A stretch of 64,000 nucleotides of DNA from PCRC01 sp040384665 (GTDB lineage Bacteria > Pseudomonadota > Gammaproteobacteria > Burkholderiales > Burkholderiaceae_C), in the NCBI GenBank assembly GCA_040384665.1, contig JAZKIY010000009.1:124001-188000 (forward strand), in the 5' to 3' direction. The notes under the pieces are model-generated. The model was not told the DNA's origin and did no database searches. It was given only the letters and a program-made list of their open reading frames with translations. Below, one piece after another: positions 16,687 to 25,114 of the stretch. Position 1 is the first letter of the stretch. Every line of letters begins with the position of its first letter. The translations under genes were made by a program, and so were the position numbers.

Positions 16687-17802
16687 TCAGGCCTTCTTGG
16701 CGCTGAAGTAGTGGTTGTACGCCATTTTGAAATCAACCGAGTAGTCGTTTTGCCACTGGCCGGCACGCTGGGCAAATTCTTTCTGCGAATCCAGCACCTT
16801 CTGGAACAGTGGGTTCTCACCGGCCTTCTTGGCAATCGTTTTGTCCCAGGCGGCCAACTGTGCGCGCAGCACAGCGTCTGGTGTTTTGTAGAACTTGATG
16901 CCTTGCTTTTTCATCGCAGCGTAGTCGGTGGAGTTGCGCTCAATCGCCTTCCAGCTCATGTCGGCACTGGAGGCCTGCACCGCGTAGTCGATGATGGAGC
17001 GCAGCTCCTGCGGCAGCGCGTTGTACTTGGTCTTGTTGAACAAAATCTCAAACTGCTCGCCACTCTGGTGAAAGCTCTGCAGCATGCAGTTTTTGGCCAC
17101 ATCGGGAAAGCCCAGGATGCGGTCGCTGGAGGCGTTGTTGAATTCGGCCGCGTCGATCAGGCCACGGTCCAGCGCTGGCACGATCTCGCCACCAGGCAGC
17201 GGGTTCACCGAGGTGCCCATCTCGGTGAACACGTCCACCGCCAGGCCCACCGTGCGGAACTTCAGGCCCTTCATGTCGTCGACCTTGGCGATGGGCTTCT
17301 TGAACCAGCCCAGCGGCTGGGTGGGCATCGGACCGTACAGGTAGGTCACCACGTCCATGTTCAGCGACTTGTAGATTTCTTCCACCAGCGCCTTGCCACC
17401 GCCGTAGTTGTGCCAGGCCAGCACCATGTTGGCGTCCATGCCAAAGCCGGGGCCAGAACCCCACAGTGCCAGCGCCGAGTTCTTGCCGTAGTGGTAGGCG
17501 ATCACGCCGTGGCCACCGTCCAGCGTGCCCTTGCTGACCGCCTCGAGCAGCTGGAAAGCAGGCACCACCGAACCGGCGGGCAGCACCTCGATCTTCAACC
17601 GGCCACCGGCCATGTCGTTGACTTTTTTGGCGAAGTCCTGGGCGTACTCGTGGAAGATGTCCTTGGCGGGCCAGGTGCTCTGGAAGCGGAAGCTGACGGG
17701 CGCGGTTTGTGCGGTGGCCAGCATGGGTGCAGACATCGCGCCTGCAGCCACGGCAGCCCCTTTGAGCAGCTGGCGGCGGCGTGGCGTTTTCATATCGGTC
17801 AT
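16687..17802 (-). CDS. dctP: TRAP transporter periplasmic substrate-binding protein
   Basis: A 371-residue DctP-type solute receptor. It opens with a twin-arginine signal peptide (TPRRRQLLKGAAVAAGA, cleaved after about residue 32). The mature part shows the TRAP pattern, including GPGFGMDANMVLAWHNYGGG near residue 118 and GLKFRTVGLAVDVF near residue 180. The latter holds the conserved arginine that binds a substrate carboxylate. The GMDAN...W...GGG pattern resembles the TakP-type receptors for alpha-keto acids, so a keto- or other monocarboxylate is the best guess. It is first in the operon with dctQ and dctM. No regulator gene is adjacent. Confidence 0.88.
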   Translation of the reverse strand: MTDMKTPRRRQLLKGAAVAAGAMSAPMLATAQTAPVSFRFQSTWPAKDIFHEYAQDFAKKVNDMAGGRLKIEVLPAGSVVPAFQLLEAVSKGTLDGGHGVIAYHYGKNSALALWGSGPGFGMDANMVLAWHNYGGGKALVEEIYKSLNMDVVTYLYGPMPTQPLGWFKKPIAKVDDMKGLKFRTVGLAVDVFTEMGTSVNPLPGGEIVPALDRGLIDAAEFNNASSDRILGFPDVAKNCMLQSFHQSGEQFEILFNKTKYNALPQELRSIIDYAVQASSADMSWKAIERNSTDYAAMKKQGIKFYKTPDAVLRAQLAAWDKTIAKKAGENPLFQKVLDSQKEFAQRAGQWQNDYSVDFKMAYNHYFSAKKA

Positions 17803-17989
17803 GGCTTGTCTCCTGTTGAAATAATGGGTGTCGCTGTCACATCTTTTGTCAGGATGGTGTCGTGCGAAAGAGGGTAATTACGTACGGACCGTCTGCTGCG
17901 TGACAGCGCGTTGCAAAAATCAACGCCTCCGCTGCTGCCCCGAATCACCGCATAATTTGCACAAATCTCTTAACCCCACAACCGACACC

Positions 17990-18430
17990 ATGAACCAGTC
18001 CGTCCCCCCTGTGACTGCAGCGCTGTTGCAGCCGATTCCTGCCGCAGGCTATGCCGGTGATGTGTCGCCGCTGCTGGCGTGGCAATGGGTCCAAGCGGGT
18101 GACGCGGTGCTGGTGGATGTGCGCACGGACGCGGAGCGCGAGTGGGTGGGTGGTGTGCCGGGGGCCGCGGCCGTGCCCTGGAAGCAGTGGCCCGGCATGG
18201 TCCCGAACGCGGCGTTTGACGAGCAGGTCCGTGCGGCAGCCAATGGCAAGAAAGTGCTGTTGCTGTGCCGCAGCGGTGTGCGCTCGATTGCCGCAGCCCG
18301 GCGTGCCACTGAACTGGGCCTGCAGGCCTACAACATCCTCGAAGGTTTTGAGGGCGACCCGGACGACCAGGCGCACCGCGGCGTGCGCGGGGGCTGGCAG
18401 GTGGCTGGCTTGCCATGGCGACAGAACTGA
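17990..18430 (+). CDS. Rhodanese-like domain protein
   Basis: A 146-residue single-domain sulfurtransferase-like protein. The rhodanese domain spans residues about 25-140, with the entry motif VLVDVRTDAEREWVG and the active-site loop LLLCRSGVRS holding the catalytic cysteine. The CRSG loop is typical of thiosulfate or persulfide sulfurtransferases of this small family. It lacks a signal peptide, so it is cytoplasmic. The start is the ATG at 17990; a CATAAT -10-like hexamer at 17951 lies upstream. The coaX gene starts four bases after its stop, so the two are cotranscribed. Confidence 0.87.
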   Translation: MNQSVPPVTAALLQPIPAAGYAGDVSPLLAWQWVQAGDAVLVDVRTDAEREWVGGVPGAAAVPWKQWPGMVPNAAFDEQVRAAANGKKVLLLCRSGVRSIAAARRATELGLQAYNILEGFEGDPDDQAHRGVRGGWQVAGLPWRQN

Positions 18431-18434
18431 CGCC

Positions 18435-19217
18435 ATGAGTTTTCTGGCTCTGGACGTTGGCAACACCCGCCTGAAGTGGGCGCATTACGACGCGCCGCAT
18501 GCCGGCGCCAGGCTGCTGGCGCAAGGCGCCGAGTTTCTGGAAAACATCGACAAGCTGGCCGACGGCGCCTGGAAGGCCTTGCCCGTGCCCGAGCGCATGC
18601 TGGGCTGCATTGTGGCGGGCGACGCGATCAAGCGCCGGGTGCAGGAACAGATGGAGCTGTGGGACGTGGTGCCGCAGTGGGTTGTCTCCAGCAACGCGGA
18701 AGCCGGCTTGAGCAATGGCTACGACCACCCCTCGCGCCTCGGCTCCGACCGCTGGGTGGCCATGATCGGTGCCTGGCACCGCATGCGCGCCCAGGGGCCG
18801 GCGCGGCCATTGGTGGTGGTGATGGTGGGCACGGCGGTGACGGTGGAGGCGATTGACGCCAACGGCCGTTTTCTGGGCGGCCTGATCCTGCCAGGACACG
18901 GCATCATGCTGCGTGCGCTGGAGTCGGGCACGGCGGGCTTGCACGTGCCCACCGGCGAGGTGCGCGACTTCCCCACCAACACCAGCGACGCACTCACCAG
19001 CGGCGGCACCTACGCCATTGCCGGCGCGGTGGCACGCATGACCCAGCACCTGCAACAGCATTGCCAGGCCGAGCCCATGTGCATCATGACCGGTGGCGCG
19101 GGCTGGAAGATGGCGCCGCACATGTCGGTGCCGGTGGACCTGGTGGACAACCTGCTGTTCGACGGCCTGCTGGAGATTGCCGCGCGGCGTTTTGCCGCCG
19201 CACCGGTCTGGGCCTGA
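18435..19217 (+). CDS. coaX: Type III pantothenate kinase
   Basis: A 260-residue CoaX enzyme that phosphorylates pantothenate, the first step of CoA synthesis. It starts with the ASKHA-fold phosphate motif LDVGNTRLKW. The second nucleotide motif appears as VGTAVTVEAI near residue 135, and GGLILPGH follows near residue 150. The usual acidic residue before GTA is replaced by Val, as in some proteobacterial CoaX (Baf-type) proteins. A substrate/potassium-site segment ESGTAGLHVP is near residue 160. The ATG lies four bases after the rhodanese stop. The 3' end is nine bases from the convergent WS/DGAT gene. Confidence 0.9.
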   Translation: MSFLALDVGNTRLKWAHYDAPHAGARLLAQGAEFLENIDKLADGAWKALPVPERMLGCIVAGDAIKRRVQEQMELWDVVPQWVVSSNAEAGLSNGYDHPSRLGSDRWVAMIGAWHRMRAQGPARPLVVVMVGTAVTVEAIDANGRFLGGLILPGHGIMLRALESGTAGLHVPTGEVRDFPTNTSDALTSGGTYAIAGAVARMTQHLQQHCQAEPMCIMTGGAGWKMAPHMSVPVDLVDNLLFDGLLEIAARRFAAAPVWA

Positions 19218-19226
19218 GGCTGCGCT

Positions 19227-20780
19227 TCAGTCGCCCCAAGGCAGCATCAGCGTCACCATCGCTATCTTGGCGAACTCCGGCTCGAAGGCGTCGATGATGC
19301 GTTGCGGGTCCGGGCACAGCGTGCTGTCGGTGATCACGCCGAACTGCACGCCACCACCGTAGCTGAGGATGGACACGCCCAGCCCCACGTCGCCCGACTG
19401 TGGCACCCAGAACATGGTTTGCTCCAGCGTGGCGCCGCAGAATTTGAGCTTGTCGCGCGGGCCGGGCACGTTGGTCATCACCGCCGTGGTCTTCTTCGCA
19501 AACAGGTTCAGCATCGCGTCCTGCGCTGGTTTGATCAGCAGGCCAGCCACCGCGAGCAGGCCAAACGCCATCAGCGGCTGGGTGCTGCCCTTGAGCTGGT
19601 TCATGCGGCGGCGCACTTCGTAGACCCGTTCGACGGGGTTGTCGATGCCAATCGGCAGGACCAGCGGCACCAGGCCAAAGCGGTTGCCGAGCTTCCAGGC
19701 CTCGGCCAACGGGCGCAGGTTGACCGGGATCATCGCGCGGATCTCCTGGCCGGTCACGTCGTCGCCATGGTCGCGCAAATAGGTGCCAATCGCGCCCGCC
19801 ACGCAGCTCAGCAGCACGTCGTTGATGGAGCAGTTCAGCGCCTTGCCCACGGCGCGCACTTCTTCCAGCGGCAGCGGCTGGCACCAGGCCACGCGTTTGG
19901 CGGTGCCGGGCTTGCCTTTCAACCGGGTTGGGGAGTCGTCGGGCATCAGCGCGAGTGCCGCGCCGTCGCTCACCACCTGGTAGGCCAGCTTGGCGAGGTC
20001 GAGCGACTGGCCCAGCCCCTTTTGCGGGTCGCGCAGCAGCGCCAGCGACTTGGCGACGTTGTTGCCAGTGGCGTCCAGTGCCTTCACCGTCAGGCCCGCC
20101 AGCGGTTTGATGAGCGTGTCGGCAATCCAGTCTTCGGTGCTGGCGGCACCGTCTTTTTTGCGCCGGGTGGGCGGGGCACTGCCGCCGTCCACCATGGTCA
20201 TCATCACCGAAATGAGCGCGATGCCATCGGCAATGCAGTGGTGGATGCGGGCAATCAGCGCCGAGCCACCGTCGTAGTTTTCCACCAAATGGAATTGCCA
20301 CAGCGGGCGGCGCGGGTCCAGCGGTTGCATGGCCAGCGCGGCCACACGGTCCTGCAGTGCGGCTTGCTCGTCCGCCTTCTTGGTGGTCGGCAGTTTTTCC
20401 AGCACGACGTGGTGGGCGATGTCAAAGCGTTTGTCGTCCACCCAACTGGCGCCAGCGGCGTCTTCCACCACCCGCTGGCGAAAGCGGTTGTACTGCAGCA
20501 GGCGTTCTTCGACGCGGGCGCACACGGTGGCGTATTGGATGCCGGGCTTGAGCACCCACACGCCAACAATCATCATCAGGTTGGAGGCGGTGTCCATCCG
20601 CAGCCAGGCGGTGTCCACCTTGCTCATGCGTTCGCCGTGCAGGCCGAGCGTGCCGCTCACGGCCCGGCTCACCTGTTGTTGAACGCCGCCCTTTTTGGCG
20701 CCACGCTTCGCGGCTGGGGCGGCAGCTTGTGCCGGGGCGGTTGAGGGGCTGCCTGTTGCAGACCGAACGCGGGTCACCAT
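19227..20780 (-). CDS. Wax ester synthase / diacylglycerol acyltransferase
   Basis: A 517-residue WS/DGAT enzyme that joins acyl-CoA to a long-chain alcohol (wax ester) or to diacylglycerol (triacylglycerol). The catalytic HHxxxDG motif is HHCIADG at residues 180-186. The PLDPRRPLW motif lies at 153-161, and the ND/NVPGP-type region appears as TNVPGPRDKLKFCG near residue 420. The first 45 residues are Ala/Lys-rich and not part of the domain. The protein is soluble with amphipathic patches, as the family binds lipid droplets. It is divergent from an acyl-CoA-binding protein gene, and a fatty acyl-CoA reductase gene lies 9 kb away. Confidence 0.92.
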   Translation of the reverse strand: MVTRVRSATGSPSTAPAQAAAPAAKRGAKKGGVQQQVSRAVSGTLGLHGERMSKVDTAWLRMDTASNLMMIVGVWVLKPGIQYATVCARVEERLLQYNRFRQRVVEDAAGASWVDDKRFDIAHHVVLEKLPTTKKADEQAALQDRVAALAMQPLDPRRPLWQFHLVENYDGGSALIARIHHCIADGIALISVMMTMVDGGSAPPTRRKKDGAASTEDWIADTLIKPLAGLTVKALDATGNNVAKSLALLRDPQKGLGQSLDLAKLAYQVVSDGAALALMPDDSPTRLKGKPGTAKRVAWCQPLPLEEVRAVGKALNCSINDVLLSCVAGAIGTYLRDHGDDVTGQEIRAMIPVNLRPLAEAWKLGNRFGLVPLVLPIGIDNPVERVYEVRRRMNQLKGSTQPLMAFGLLAVAGLLIKPAQDAMLNLFAKKTTAVMTNVPGPRDKLKFCGATLEQTMFWVPQSGDVGLGVSILSYGGGVQFGVITDSTLCPDPQRIIDAFEPEFAKIAMVTLMLPWGD

Positions 20781-20912
20781 GGTGTTGTCTCCAGCTCGTT
20801 TTTGCTTTTGAGGGGCACCCCTATTCTGAGGGCTGCGCTGCCCGTAAGATACAGCGCAGTTACCCGAACGCGTAGACGTTCCCTTCTATTTCAAACCCAG
20901 CAGGAGACCCCC

Positions 20913-21167
20913 ATGGCCGATCTGAAAACCGCCTTTGAAGCCGCCGTTGCCCATTCCAAATCGCTGACCGAGCGTCCTGACAACGCCACGCTGCTGCAAC
21001 TCTACGCGCTGTACAAGCAAGGTGCCACTGGCGACAACACCGAGAAGAAGCCCGGCTTCACCGACATGGTGGCCCGTGCCAAGTGGGACGCTTGGAACAA
21101 GCTCAAGGGCACCTCCAGCGACGATGCGATGCAGCAGTACATCGATCTGATCAAGTCGCTGAGCTAG
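20913..21167 (+). CDS. Acyl-CoA-binding protein
   Basis: An 84-residue ACBP, the four-helix carrier that binds long-chain acyl-CoA with nanomolar affinity in characterised members. Visible family motifs are LLQLYALYKQGATGDN near residue 28 and KWDAWNKLKGTSSDDAMQQYI near residue 53, which contain the residues that contact the CoA phosphate and adenine. The ATG is preceded by a good ribosome-binding site (CAGGAGA). ACBP is uncommon in bacteria. Its divergent pairing with the wax ester synthase gene suggests that it supplies acyl-CoA to neutral lipid synthesis. Confidence 0.93.
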   Translation: MADLKTAFEAAVAHSKSLTERPDNATLLQLYALYKQGATGDNTEKKPGFTDMVARAKWDAWNKLKGTSSDDAMQQYIDLIKSLS

Positions 21168-21424
21168 TGTGCTGCCCCGTTAATTGCGGGGTCAAAAGGG
21201 ATGAATTCAAGACCGCTGCAAGGTGCAACCAGCGCGACAGCTTGGGCCGTCGCATGGACTTGTGACGCCGCAATGAGGTTGAATGTACGACCATGTGCAG
21301 ATTTATGTTGGGACAGCATATTTGTTTGTAATGACGCGGGTCGCTGACTAATATAAAGCTGCGGTCATGCCGCTCGGCAGAAAATCTATATTCCTATTTG
21401 CCTGCCGACTTCAGGGAGGCGTAT

Positions 21425-21802
21425 ATGCGGTTTCTACATCTTTCTTGTTGGGTGCCTGTGCTGGCTTGCGGCGTTGGGATTGGTTCGGTGCAGGCAGGCC
21501 AATGCCGCGATCCGTGGGTTACCCAGGCTGTGCAGCAAGTCACCGGTCGATCACCGAATGGCCAGGGTGACTCCGGCGAATGCAGCATCCATCGCTATGG
21601 TGGTGGTCGCTGGAGCAACTACAACGATTTGGTTGGCAAAGTCCAAATCGCTTTTGGAAAATCGTCGCCAATCGCCGCGCAAACGCCAGCTATGGGATTC
21701 CGACCCGGCGCGCAACCGATATTTGACAACCGCGGCGGCCGTCTTGTTGGCCCCGACGGCGGGAGCTTGGTGGGGCCTGACGGCAGCAGCTTTCGCCGGT
21801 AA
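21425..21802 (+). CDS. Small secreted protein of unknown function
   Basis: A 125-residue protein with an N-terminal signal peptide (residues 1-23, cleaved around VQA-GQ). The mature part has two cysteines (one in GQCRDPW, one in GECSIHRYGGG) that could form a disulfide. The C-terminus carries a short repeat, GRLVGPDGGSLVGPDGSSF. The start at ATG 21425 is supported by AGGGAGG five bases upstream; a TTG upstream gives a poorer signal peptide. I do not recognise a family. The gene is convergent with another small secreted protein gene, 20 bp away. Confidence 0.6.
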   Translation: MRFLHLSCWVPVLACGVGIGSVQAGQCRDPWVTQAVQQVTGRSPNGQGDSGECSIHRYGGGRWSNYNDLVGKVQIAFGKSSPIAAQTPAMGFRPGAQPIFDNRGGRLVGPDGGSLVGPDGSSFRR

Positions 21803-21822
21803 ATCCAGCATCGCACCAGTTT

Positions 21823-22350
21823 TCATTTTTTCAATGAGCAACTGGTGTTGAAGAAATTTCCACCGTTCATGTTCAGGCCAATGCGCGGGCCGGCAAGCAG
21901 TTTGGCATTGGCCGGGGCCAGTGGGCCGCTTTCAAAAACAATCTTGCCCGAGGACTCGATGCGGTAGTTGCCTTTGGCGCCTGCCTTGTCGCTGTAGGCA
22001 CTCGCCGACAGGATGTGGATGTCGATGAAAGCGTAATTCAGCGTGCCACCCGCCAAGCTGTAGCACGGGTAGGTGCCTGGCACCAGCCTGTCGTTGGACT
22101 GCGCCGATGCCCCAGCCCCGCGCAGCATCCAGAAAATCTTGCTCTCGGTTTTGCCGCTCTCGTCGAGCTTGACCTTGCACAGCGTGCCATCCACAGCGAC
22201 GACCACGCCCGACTTGTTTTGCCGGTCTGTCACGCGTGCACCAACCGCGCATTCCGAGGCACTTTTGAACTCAGCCGCCGCTGCCGTGCTGTGCAGCGCG
22301 CAGAGTGCGGAAATACCCAAGAGCATCAGAACGTATTTTGCTTTTTTCAT
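21823..22350 (-). CDS. Secreted protein of unknown function
   Basis: A 175-residue exported protein. The first 26 residues form a signal peptide ending AAAA-E. The mature region has four cysteines (near residues 34, 58, 95 and 171) and a segment VGARVTDRQNKSGVVVAVDG that looks like a small beta-barrel or SH3-like fold. This is followed by a tyrosine- and glycine-rich second half. I do not recognise a named family. It lies 35 bp downstream of the CoA transferase start-side operon end and may be transcribed separately. A periplasmic or extracellular location is inferred from the signal peptide. Confidence 0.65.
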   Translation of the reverse strand: MKKAKYVLMLLGISALCALHSTAAAAEFKSASECAVGARVTDRQNKSGVVVAVDGTLCKVKLDESGKTESKIFWMLRGAGASAQSNDRLVPGTYPCYSLAGGTLNYAFIDIHILSASAYSDKAGAKGNYRIESSGKIVFESGPLAPANAKLLAGPRIGLNMNGGNFFNTSCSLKK

Positions 22351-22385
22351 AAAGACAAATGGTTTGTCGTCGGTAGGAGAGACGC

Positions 22386-23594
22386 TTATTGAATGATATG
22401 CCGCTCACGCAGAGATGCAATCTGATTTTCTGTCAACCCCACTTCGCGCAGCACCGCGTCGGTGTCCTGCCCGAGCGCGGGTGCTGCACGGTGCTGGCCA
22501 CCGGGCGTGCGGGACAGCTTGGGCACGATGCCGGGCACGGTGAGTGTGCTGCCGTCGGCCAGCGTGACGGGCATCAGCATGCCGCGTGCGGCGTAGTGCG
22601 GGTCGGCGGCCATGTCGGCCACGGTGTAGGCCTTGCCGGAAGGCACGTCGGCTGCGGCCAGCACCTGCAGCACGGTGTCTACCGGGTGCTGGGCGGCCCA
22701 GTCGCCAATCGCGGCGTCAATCTCTGCCACCCGGGCCACGCGGCCGGCGTTGGTGCCCAGGGCCGGGCCCTGCCCCAGGTCGTCGCGCCCAATGGCCGCC
22801 ATCAGGCGTTTGAAAATGCTGTCGCCGTTGCCGGCGATCAGGGCCCAACTGCCGCAGGCGCAGCGGTAGGCGTTGCTGGGCGCGATGCCGGGCAAGGCAC
22901 TGCCTGCCGGTTGCCGCACCGCGCCAAACGCGCTGTACTCCGGGAGCAGGCTTTCCATGCAGTTGAACACCGCTTCGTACAAGGCCACGTCCACCACCTG
23001 GCCCTGGCCGCTCTTGTGCCGTTCGTGCAGCGCCATCAGGATGCCGATGACGCCGTGCAGGCTGGCCAGCGTGTCGCCAATGCTGACGCCGGTGCGCACG
23101 GGTGCGCGGCCGGGTTCGCCGGTGAGGTGGCGCAGGCCACCCATGCCCTCGGCCACCAGCGCAAAACCAGGCCGGTCGCGGTAAGGGCCGGTCTGGCCGT
23201 AGCCACTGATGCGCAGCACCACCAGGCGCGGGTTCAGCGCCAGCAGGGCGTCGGGGCCAAGGCCCCAGCCTTCCATGGCGCCGGGGCGGAAGTTCTCAAC
23301 CAGCACGTCGGCTTCGGTCGCCAGCGCACGCACCACCGCCTGCGCGTCGGGCTGTTTCAGGTCCAGCGCAATGGACCGCTTGTTGCGCGACTGCACCTGC
23401 CACCAGACCGAGGTGCCGTCTTTCACCAGGCGCCACTGGCGCAGCGGGTCGCCGGTCTTGGGGGGTTCGACCTTCACCACATCGGCGCCGAAGTCGGCCA
23501 GGGTCTTGGCGGCAAACGGGCCCGCAATCAGCTGGCCCAGCTCCACCACCTTCAGCCCAGCGAGGGGCCCTGTGGGGGAATGGGGGAGGGTCAT
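22386..23594 (-). CDS. Family III CoA transferase (CaiB/BaiF type)
   Basis: A 402-residue CoA transferase that moves CoA between carboxylic acids through an aspartyl-anhydride intermediate. Family features are the N-terminal LKVVELGQLIAGPFAAKTLADFGADVVKVE, NKRSIALDLK near residue 80, and GQGQVVDVALYEAVF near residue 190. The last holds the usual catalytic-region acidic residue. The start is ATG 23594, which overlaps the stop of the upstream PHA-system gene by four bases (ATGA); a longer upstream reading frame is an artefact of that overlap. The specific acids are unknown. Members include formyl-CoA, succinyl-CoA and carnitine CoA transferases. Confidence 0.9.
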   Translation of the reverse strand: MTLPHSPTGPLAGLKVVELGQLIAGPFAAKTLADFGADVVKVEPPKTGDPLRQWRLVKDGTSVWWQVQSRNKRSIALDLKQPDAQAVVRALATEADVLVENFRPGAMEGWGLGPDALLALNPRLVVLRISGYGQTGPYRDRPGFALVAEGMGGLRHLTGEPGRAPVRTGVSIGDTLASLHGVIGILMALHERHKSGQGQVVDVALYEAVFNCMESLLPEYSAFGAVRQPAGSALPGIAPSNAYRCACGSWALIAGNGDSIFKRLMAAIGRDDLGQGPALGTNAGRVARVAEIDAAIGDWAAQHPVDTVLQVLAAADVPSGKAYTVADMAADPHYAARGMLMPVTLADGSTLTVPGIVPKLSRTPGGQHRAAPALGQDTDAVLREVGLTENQIASLRERHIIQ

Positions 23595-23917
23595 GCCTTC
23601 TTTTTGGCGGCGGGCTTGGCCGCCGTCTTCTTGGCCAGCAATGTGTCGAGGTTTTTCACGATTTCGCCTTCGATCTTGTCTTTGAAGGCGCCCAGCAGGA
23701 AGCCGAGTTTGGCGTCGAGTTCGAGCTGGTCCTTGGTGACCTTGAGGGTGCCGTTCACCCCGCTGCGCGTGAAGCTCACCAGGTCGCTGGTGTCGCCTTC
23801 TTCGTAGGTGCATTCCATGTCGAATTTCTCTTCGGCCTGCTCGGCCCACTGAAAAGCCAGCTTGCGGGCGGCGGGCAGGCCCAGGGCGTGGGCGCGCAAG
23901 ATGTGGATGTCGGGCAT
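23591..23917 (-). CDS. Polyhydroxyalkanoic acid system protein
   Basis: A 108-residue protein of the PHA granule-region family (PHA_gran_rgn). The pattern MPDIHILRAHALGLPAAR at the start, a beta-rich core and a Lys/Ala-rich end (KKTAAKPAAKKKA) match this family. Its members are encoded near polyhydroxyalkanoate genes and are thought to help granule formation; the exact role is not established. Its stop overlaps the start of the CoA transferase gene by four bases, so the two are translationally coupled. The lysine-rich tail resembles that of the phasin at 27955-28488. Confidence 0.75.
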   Translation of the reverse strand: MPDIHILRAHALGLPAARKLAFQWAEQAEEKFDMECTYEEGDTSDLVSFTRSGVNGTLKVTKDQLELDAKLGFLLGAFKDKIEGEIVKNLDTLLAKKTAAKPAAKKKA

Positions 23918-23937
23918 GGTGTGTCTCCAGTGCGGGG

Positions 23938-25041
23938 TCAGTGGTGGGGTGTCAGGGCTTGTTTCAGTGCCGCGTGCCGGGCTTCTTTGTCCAGTGCGGC
24001 CAGTTGTCTGACGGCATCATAAAACCGGGGCCAGTCGCGCCCTTCGCGGTCGAACAGCGCCTCAAACGCAGGCACCAGGTCGTCGTAAGCGGCTTGTGCG
24101 CCGAACGCGGCGTTGTTGGCGCGGGCCACCCAGGCGTCGTAGCCGGCGTAGCCGCCCCAACCGGTCTTGAGCGTTGCGTACTGCTGGCGAAAGGCGAGCA
24201 TTACTTCATTTTTCATAGCAAGAATGCTAGATTCTTCTAGGGCTGAGAGCGTATTTTGCTTTGAATCCGGGTAAATTTTGGCCAACCGCTGCCGTGTGGC
24301 CAGTGTCAGGGCGCGGAACGCCTGGCGCCGGTCGTTGAAGGCGGTGTACTCGGCCAGCGCTGCGGCGCTGGCGTGGGTGCGCAGCCAGCGCGCATCGCCC
24401 AGCCGTTCCACGGCGGTGGCAAAGGATTCGTTGAACACCGTGTCGCCTGGCGCAAACACCACCTGGTGGGACAGCTCGTGAAAAATCAGCCGCGCCAGCT
24501 CACCTTCGGGGTAGTGGATGAAGGTGTTGAGCAGCGGGTCGCCGCCGGCCCAGTTGAGCCAGCCCAGGGTGGAGTAAGCGGGCACGCCGTAGACGCTCAC
24601 CTCCAGCCCGGTGGCCTGCAACTGCGCCGCTTCGGCGCGGGCGTCGGCTTCCAGAAAATAGCCGCGGTAGCCGACGCAACCCGTCACCGGAAAACACCAG
24701 GTGGTGAGTGTCAGCGACAGTTCGGGTGCGGCCACCACGTTCCATACCACGGCCGTGCGTTTCAGGTCGGCATAGCGGCGGTAGCTGGCGTTGTCGGGCA
24801 GGTGCAGTTCAGAGACGGCAAACTGCCGGATGCGTTGCGACAGTTCCAGCCTGGCCTTCAGCGCTGCGCTGGTGGTGTCGTCGGCCAGCCAGTCGTCCAC
24901 TGGGCGCGCGGCCTGCATCAACCGCACGTGGCCGCTGACGGATTGCCAGTAGTAGCCGACGCTGTCTGCGAGGCTGGCGCAGCCAGCCAGCGGCAGCACT
25001 GACAAAACCAGCAGACACAGGCGGAGGCAAAAAAGGCGCAT
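23938..25041 (-). CDS. Lipoprotein aminopeptidase (PF10023-like)
   Basis: A 367-residue putative zinc metallopeptidase. The signal peptide ends in a lipobox LAGC (Cys21), so it is a lipoprotein. The zinc motif is HELSHQ at residues 188-193, with the third ligand probably Glu205 in FNESFA. This layout matches the predicted aminopeptidase family common in beta- and gammaproteobacteria. ATG 25041 is preferred to a GTG one codon upstream. Unusually, residues about 260-280 are encoded by a copy of a dispersed repeat (24205-24262), which appears to have been inserted in frame in a helical region between conserved parts. Confidence 0.83.
   Translation of the reverse strand: MRLFCLRLCLLVLSVLPLAGCASLADSVGYYWQSVSGHVRLMQAARPVDDWLADDTTSAALKARLELSQRIRQFAVSELHLPDNASYRRYADLKRTAVVWNVVAAPELSLTLTTWCFPVTGCVGYRGYFLEADARAEAAQLQATGLEVSVYGVPAYSTLGWLNWAGGDPLLNTFIHYPEGELARLIFHELSHQVVFAPGDTVFNESFATAVERLGDARWLRTHASAAALAEYTAFNDRRQAFRALTLATRQRLAKIYPDSKQNTLSALEESSILAMKNEVMLAFRQQYATLKTGWGGYAGYDAWVARANNAAFGAQAAYDDLVPAFEALFDREGRDWPRFYDAVRQLAALDKEARHAALKQALTPHH
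24205..24262 (-). repeat. Dispersed AT-rich repeat, copy C (inside a gene)
   Basis: On the minus strand this reads CTCTCAGCCCTAGAAG, then GCATTCTTGCTATG, matching the layout of the element at 63691-63764 (CCTCAGCCCTAG, then GCATTCATGCTATT). It lies inside the aminopeptidase gene and keeps the frame open. Local base composition is clearly more AT-rich than the flanking coding sequence. Confidence 0.6.
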
Positions 25042-25114
25042 CACTGGGAATTATGGGGCGCATCGCCAACCGCGGCACGGCTTTCGCTACCATGGCAGCC
25101 ACAGGAGCCTGATC

